Part shown: in pieces, positions 60,301 through 64,000 of the stretch
Layout of the letters: every line of letters begins with the position of its first letter
Numbering within the stretch: position 1 is the stretch's first letter
Assembly (NCBI RefSeq): GCF_046156265.1
Contig: NZ_JAWDIR010000046.1
Span: 62,001-126,000, forward strand
Direction of reading: 5' to 3'
Source of the DNA: CAMDHY01 sp046156265
GTDB lineage: Bacteria > Pseudomonadota > Alphaproteobacteria > Rhizobiales > Segnochrobactraceae
DNA length: 64,000 bases
Program-made: the position numbers and the translations under genes
The notes under the pieces: generated by a model
What the model was told of the DNA's origin: nothing
Databases searched by the model: none
The model's input: the letters and a program-made list of their open reading frames with translations, nothing else

Positions 60301-60510
60301 GTGGAAATCGTCATCACCGTCTGTGCCCTGCTCGCCGCCCACCCCTGCGAGGACCGCTCGATCGGCCTCGATCCGGAGGCGCGAATCACGCCGGCCACCT
60401 GCATGATGCAGGCGATGCCGATCGTCGCGCAGTGGGCGAGCGAGCATCCGAAGCTCGTGGTCAAGCGCTGGCGCTGCGCCGACCGCTCACGCAAGGAGTG
60501 GCCGGTCTGA
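60301..60510 (+). CDS. Small four-cysteine protein, paralogue 1
   Basis: A 69-residue protein, start GTG 60301 behind GGAG; ATG 60286 would add five residues. Pattern: VEIVITVCALLAAHPCEDRS then CMMQAMPIVAQWASEHPKLVVKRWRCA. The N-terminal 15 residues are hydrophobic and end at a cysteine, possibly a short anchor or unusual signal. It shares with the gene 157 bp downstream the order C-x7-C, CM-x2-AMP-x2-AQWA-x2-HP-x2-V-x-K-x-WRC. No named family recognised; similar small proteins occur in other Rhizobiales as I recall. Confidence 0.7.
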   Translation: MEIVITVCALLAAHPCEDRSIGLDPEARITPATCMMQAMPIVAQWASEHPKLVVKRWRCADRSRKEWPV

Positions 60511-60667
60511 CGGTCCAGTCGCAGGGATGTGATGTCGCAGAGGGCATCCATTCCCGCCGAGGCGCGTAAAAGTTCCCGTCAAACCCGGCGATCGGCGGGC
60601 TTCGGCGCGGCACTCACGGCTAGCCGCGCCCGCTCCGCGCAGCGACCGCTGCCCGAGGGGAAAGCCC

Positions 60668-60874
60668 GTGGAACTCATCGTCTTCGTCTGCCTCGTCGCC
60701 AATGCCGCCGTCTGCGAGGAACAGCACCTCTCGGTCGCGCTGGAGCCCGTGCCGCAGTCGCTCTGCATGGCGAAGGCGATGCCCCATCTCGCCCAGTGGG
60801 CCGGGGATCATCCGCAGTTCGTCATCAAGAAATGGCGTTGCGCCATTCCCGGCATGGACGGCCGCGAGATCTGA
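60668..60874 (+). CDS. Small four-cysteine protein, paralogue 2
   Basis: A 68-residue protein, start GTG 60668 with GAGGGGAAAG upstream. It reads MELIVFVCLVANAAVCEEQ, then LCMAKAMPHLAQWAGDHPQFVIKKWRCAIPG. The four cysteines, the AMP-xx-AQWA-xx-HP block and the WRC end align with paralogue 1, so these are tandem duplicates. The GTG start and the same start context in both copies support it. Function unknown; two disulfides or metal binding are possible. Confidence 0.75.
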   Translation: MELIVFVCLVANAAVCEEQHLSVALEPVPQSLCMAKAMPHLAQWAGDHPQFVIKKWRCAIPGMDGREI

Positions 60875-61145
60875 GACGCCCGATCGTCGCCCGGTGACTC
60901 GGCGGGTGAGGCGGGGCCTGGCAGGCTCGACCGTCGTTTGCGGGCGCTCGGCACGGTGATCTTCGGGGCATTGTTCCCGGGGGGCTTGGCGTGACGGCCG
61001 CTTTCGGCCTCTACTGCGCCGCGGGTGACGATCGCCGCCGCCGGCGGTGATACCCCCACGGATCGGGAGCCGTGCGGCACGCACCACGAACCTGGCCTCG
61101 CCGCGTCCCGGCGACGGAGCGCCCCTGCGCGGGTGGCCGGCGGCG

Positions 61146-62888
61146 ATGAGGCGCGCGCTCACCCTGCTGCGCTCGCTGCGCGCCCGCTTCCTGCTCGCCG
61201 TCGGCCTGCTCGCGCTGGTCGCCATGGCGGCGGCGGTGGCGCTCGTCGTCGGCATCTCGGCGGCGACGCGCGACATCGACACGGCGGCGGCGGCGCACCG
61301 CCGGGTCGAGCTCCTCGGTGCGCTGTCGGCCCGCGTCTCCGACTATGCGGTGCTGCTGCTGCAAGCGCTGGCGCCGGCCGCCACGGCGCCGCAGGGCGGC
61401 GGTGCCGACGTCGCCGGGACGCGCCTCGACAGCGCCCGCGTCCAGGTCGAGCGCGCCTTCGTCGACCTCGACGGCGCCCTGCGCGCCGAGATCGACCGCA
61501 CCCCGGACGCCGACGGCAAGACGATGGTCGCGACGCGCTCGATCGTACTCGCCCGAATGCGCGCCCGCTTCCAGTCGCTCGACCGCCAGGTACAGCCGCT
61601 GGTGTTCGGCCACGCCGGCGACCCCGCCGCCGATGCCGGCCGGCTGCGCGCCATGCTCGACACCTTCGCCACCTCGTTCGCGCCGCTGCTCGCCGAACTC
61701 ATCGATGAGGAGCGCCGCACCTCATCGCTCGCACAGACCGAGACGAAGTCTCTGCGCGGCCGGCTGACGATGCTCGGCGTCGCCGCCGTCTGCGCCGTGC
61801 TGCTGCTCGCCGGCTTCGTCTATCTCGGCATCGTGCGGCCGGTGGCCACGCGCGCCGCCGCCGTCGCGCGGGCGGTGGGCGACATCGGCGCGGGCCGCTT
61901 CGACACCCGCCTCGCGATCGGCGGCCGCGACGAGCTCAGCCTGCTGATGCTCAGCGTCAACCGCATGGCGTCGCGCCTCGCCCGGCGCGAGGCCCGCGTC
62001 GACGCCGACCGGGCGCGGCTCACCGAGATCATCGAGGCGAACACCGCCGACCTGCGCGCCGCCAACCGCGCGCTCGAGGAGACCGACACCGCCCGCCGGC
62101 GCTTCTTCGCCGATGTCAGCCACGAGTTGCGCACGCCGCTCACCGTCATCCTCGGCGAGGCTGACGTGACGCTGCGCGCCGCCCAGAACCCGGAGCCGGT
62201 CTACCGGGCGGCGCTGACGACGATCCGTCAGCGCGGCCGCCGCCTCCGCCGCCGCGTCGAGGACCTGTTGCGCGTGGCGCGCTCGGAGAGTGGCCAGATC
62301 GAGCTCGCCGACGCCGATTTCGACGTAGCCCGGATGGTGTCGGAGGCCGTCGAGGACGTCTCGGCCCTTGCGCGGGCCGCCGGCGTCCGGCTCGAGGCGA
62401 CGCTGCCGCATAGCGGCTGCACCGCTCACGGCGATGCCGACTGGCTGCGGCAAGTCGTCGCCGGGGTGCTGGAGAATGCCGTCCGCCACTCGCCGCCGGG
62501 AGGCACCGTCGGGGTCCTCGCGCGCGCGGGCGGGGATACCATCGCGGTGACTGTCGTCGACGAGGGACCCGGCATCGCCGCGGAGGTGCTGCCGCACGTC
62601 TTCGAGCGGTTCTATCGGGGCGGCGACAGTGCCGAGCGCGGGCTCGGCTATGGCATCGGCCTGTCGCTTGCCAAGTGGATCGTCGATCAACATCATGGCG
62701 CCGTCGAAATCGAGAGCCCCGCGCGCCCGGATGGGTCGCAGGCGGGGACCGGGACGGACGGCGCGCAGTCCGTGTCCTCCGGCGAAGCGGGATTGGGAGC
62801 CCGCCCGCCGGGAACACGGGTCACACTGCGGCTGCCGGCAGTCCGTCCGGCCGATCCGTCGGTCATGGTGATGGGAGGACAGGCGTGA
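61146..62888 (+). CDS. Two-component sensor histidine kinase
   Basis: A 580-residue membrane kinase. Two helices (FLLAVGLLALVAMAAAVALVV and LGVAAVCAVLLLAGFVYLGIV) bracket a periplasmic sensor of about 185 residues, followed by a HAMP domain (ARAVGDIGAGRFDTRLAIGGRDELSLLMLSVNRMASRL), the H-box FFADVSHELRTPLT with His326, and the ATPase domain (ENAVRHSPPGG, VDEGPGIAAE, ERFYRGGDSAERGLGYGIGLSLAKWIVDQHHG). ATG 61146 starts at the first helix. TGA overlaps the regulator's ATG, so both are co-translated. Signal unknown. Confidence 0.93.
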   Translation: MRRALTLLRSLRARFLLAVGLLALVAMAAAVALVVGISAATRDIDTAAAAHRRVELLGALSARVSDYAVLLLQALAPAATAPQGGGADVAGTRLDSARVQVERAFVDLDGALRAEIDRTPDADGKTMVATRSIVLARMRARFQSLDRQVQPLVFGHAGDPAADAGRLRAMLDTFATSFAPLLAELIDEERRTSSLAQTETKSLRGRLTMLGVAAVCAVLLLAGFVYLGIVRPVATRAAAVARAVGDIGAGRFDTRLAIGGRDELSLLMLSVNRMASRLARREARVDADRARLTEIIEANTADLRAANRALEETDTARRRFFADVSHELRTPLTVILGEADVTLRAAQNPEPVYRAALTTIRQRGRRLRRRVEDLLRVARSESGQIELADADFDVARMVSEAVEDVSALARAAGVRLEATLPHSGCTAHGDADWLRQVVAGVLENAVRHSPPGGTVGVLARAGGDTIAVTVVDEGPGIAAEVLPHVFERFYRGGDSAERGLGYGIGLSLAKWIVDQHHGAVEIESPARPDGSQAGTGTDGAQSVSSGEAGLGARPPGTRVTLRLPAVRPADPSVMVMGGQA

Positions 62889-63679
62889 TGAGCGTTTCCG
62901 GCATCGGTCCGGGGGCTTCGGCGCGCGCGGACGTCCGGTCGGATCAGGCCGGACCGACGCTCGGCGGTGGCCGTTCTGTGCCGCCCGTCGCGGGCGATAC
63001 CGCCGCCATCCTCGTCGTCGAGGACGATCCGGACATCGGCGGCTTCCTGCAGCGCGGCTTCCGGGCCGAGGGCTTCGCCGTCGAGCTCGTCGAGAGCGCC
63101 GACGCGGCGCTGGCGCTGGCGCTGCACCAGTCCTTCGACGCCGTCATCCTCGACGTCATGCTGCAGGGCTCGTCGGGCCTCGATCTCTGCCGTTCGCTGC
63201 GCCAGATCGGCGTGACGAGCCCGATCCTGATGCTGTCAGCGCGCACCGCCGTTCCCGACCGGGTGGAGGGGCTCGCGGCCGGGGCGGACGACTACATCGC
63301 CAAGCCCTTCGATTTCGACGAGCTGCTCGCCCGCCTCGCCGTCCAGCAGGTGCGCCGTCGCGACGACGATACCGGGCGGCTCGCGGTCGGCGACCTCGTG
63401 CTCGAGCTCGGCACCCGCACGGTCGTCAGCGGTGAGCATCGGGCGACGCTCACCGAACGCGAGGCGGAGCTCTTGGCGCTGCTGATGCGCAACGCCGGCA
63501 AGCCGCTGACGCGCGGCCAGATCTTCGAGACGATGTGGGCGGGCCAGGGCGGCGCCGCCGTCAACGTCGTCGACGTCTACATCGGCTACCTGCGCCGCAA
63601 GCTCAGCCCCAACGGCGGCTCCGGCGAAACCCCGATCCGCACCATCCGCGGCCGCGGCTTCCTGCTCGCCGCCGACTGA
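62888..63679 (+). CDS. OmpR/PhoB-type response regulator
   Basis: A 263-residue transcription regulator. After a 38-residue disordered-looking start, the receiver domain has ILVVEDDPDIGGFLQRGFRAEGF and the phosphorylated Asp89 in AVILDVMLQG, then MLSARTAVPDRVEGLAAGADDYIAKPFDFDELLARL. The winged helix is LTEREAELLALLMRNAGKPLTRGQIFETMW and VDVYIGYLRRKL...IRTIRGRGFLLAAD. Partner of the upstream kinase; targets unknown. Confidence 0.95.
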   Translation: MSVSGIGPGASARADVRSDQAGPTLGGGRSVPPVAGDTAAILVVEDDPDIGGFLQRGFRAEGFAVELVESADAALALALHQSFDAVILDVMLQGSSGLDLCRSLRQIGVTSPILMLSARTAVPDRVEGLAAGADDYIAKPFDFDELLARLAVQQVRRRDDDTGRLAVGDLVLELGTRTVVSGEHRATLTEREAELLALLMRNAGKPLTRGQIFETMWAGQGGAAVNVVDVYIGYLRRKLSPNGGSGETPIRTIRGRGFLLAAD

Positions 63680-63760
63680 ACCGCGGGCGGCCCGGCCGCA
63701 GCGAGCGCACGCGCGCCCGCTGCGATGCCGACCGCTCGACCTGTCCGACTGGAGTACCCG

Positions 63761-64000
63761 ATGCGCCTGACGATGAGCACCCTGATCGCCGCCGCCCTCG
63801 CCGCCACGTTCGCGGCGGCGCCGGCGAAGGCCGCGGAGGCGACGGCGACGTCGCTCCTGTTCGAGAATGCACACTTCAACACGCTGCCGGACGGCACGGT
63901 GCTGTCCTACCGTTATGAGCGCGACACCGTCGACCCGGCCAAGCTCGGCGGCGCCTTCGAGGACGACATCAAGCTGACGCTCGGCACGCCGGGTCCCGAC
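63761..64000 (+). CDS. Start of a secreted protein (partial, cut by the window end)
   Basis: Eighty codons remain in frame to the window end. ATG 63761 follows GGAG. A clear signal peptide MRLTMSTLIAAALAATFAAAPAKAA is followed by EATATSLLFENAHFNTLPDGTVLSYRYERDTVDPAKLGGAFEDDIKLTL. No family recognised from this part. It may be a target of, or linked to, the adjacent two-component system. Confidence 0.65.
   Translation, partial: MRLTMSTLIAAALAATFAAAPAKAAEATATSLLFENAHFNTLPDGTVLSYRYERDTVDPAKLGGAFEDDIKLTLGTPGPD

Overview
The window reads as one chromosome segment of a high-GC alphaproteobacterium, most likely Hyphomicrobiales (Rhizobiales), with a methylotrophic C1 metabolism. This rests on GC-rich codon use throughout, an IalB-family protein, the thyA-folA-hflK-hflC-degP and rpsA-sppA-ihfB-lapA gene orders, and a large block for tetrahydromethanopterin (H4MPT)-linked formaldehyde oxidation. 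I see no rRNA, tRNA, CRISPR array or prophage.

1-20 kb: housekeeping and accessory genes. A HAD-like gene end and an unknown secreted protein are followed by rplY-pth, an exported PRC-barrel protein and ychF. A 261-bp MITE-like element lies exactly at the ychF stop codon. Next come two MaoC-like hydratases, a LysE exporter, a minus-strand transport operon (CPA1 antiporter with a cyclic-nucleotide domain, DUF3096 protein, membrane protein), yciB, rlmN, an IalB protein, an ECF sigma factor, a histidine-type phosphatase, a quinone-oxidoreductase-like dehydrogenase, two paralogous NUDIX proteins and a PhzF protein.

20-43 kb: transport, folate and envelope genes. A TetR repressor is divergent from an AcrAB-type RND pump, with a palindromic operator lying on the pump promoter. 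A ParDE-like toxin-antitoxin pair and a serine hydrolase follow. The operon thyA-GNAT-folA-amine oxidase leads to hflK-hflC-DUF2065-degP behind a near-consensus promoter. A sorbosone-dehydrogenase-like protein, a cyclic-nucleotide-type K+ channel, argE and a second RND adaptor/permease pair come next. Neither RND pair has an outer-membrane channel gene here.

43-48.6 kb: a transglutaminase-like protein, a PLDc_N membrane peptide, rpsA with a strong terminator, sppA-ihfB-lapA, and an ornithine-cyclodeaminase-family gene.

48.6-60 kb: the H4MPT/methylofuran block. On the minus strand are mptG (beta-RFAP synthase), mtdB, an ATP-grasp protein, mch, a RimK-like ligase and a CitG-like protein. On the plus strand are a pterin carbinolamine dehydratase and fhcB-fhcA-fhcD-fhcC with overlapping ends. 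Together MtdB, Mch and the Fhc complex take methylene-H4MPT to formate, while the other genes probably make or modify the cofactors. fae is not in the window.

60-64 kb: two tandem small paralogous cysteine-containing proteins that I cannot name, a histidine kinase-response regulator pair, and the start of a secreted protein cut by the window end.
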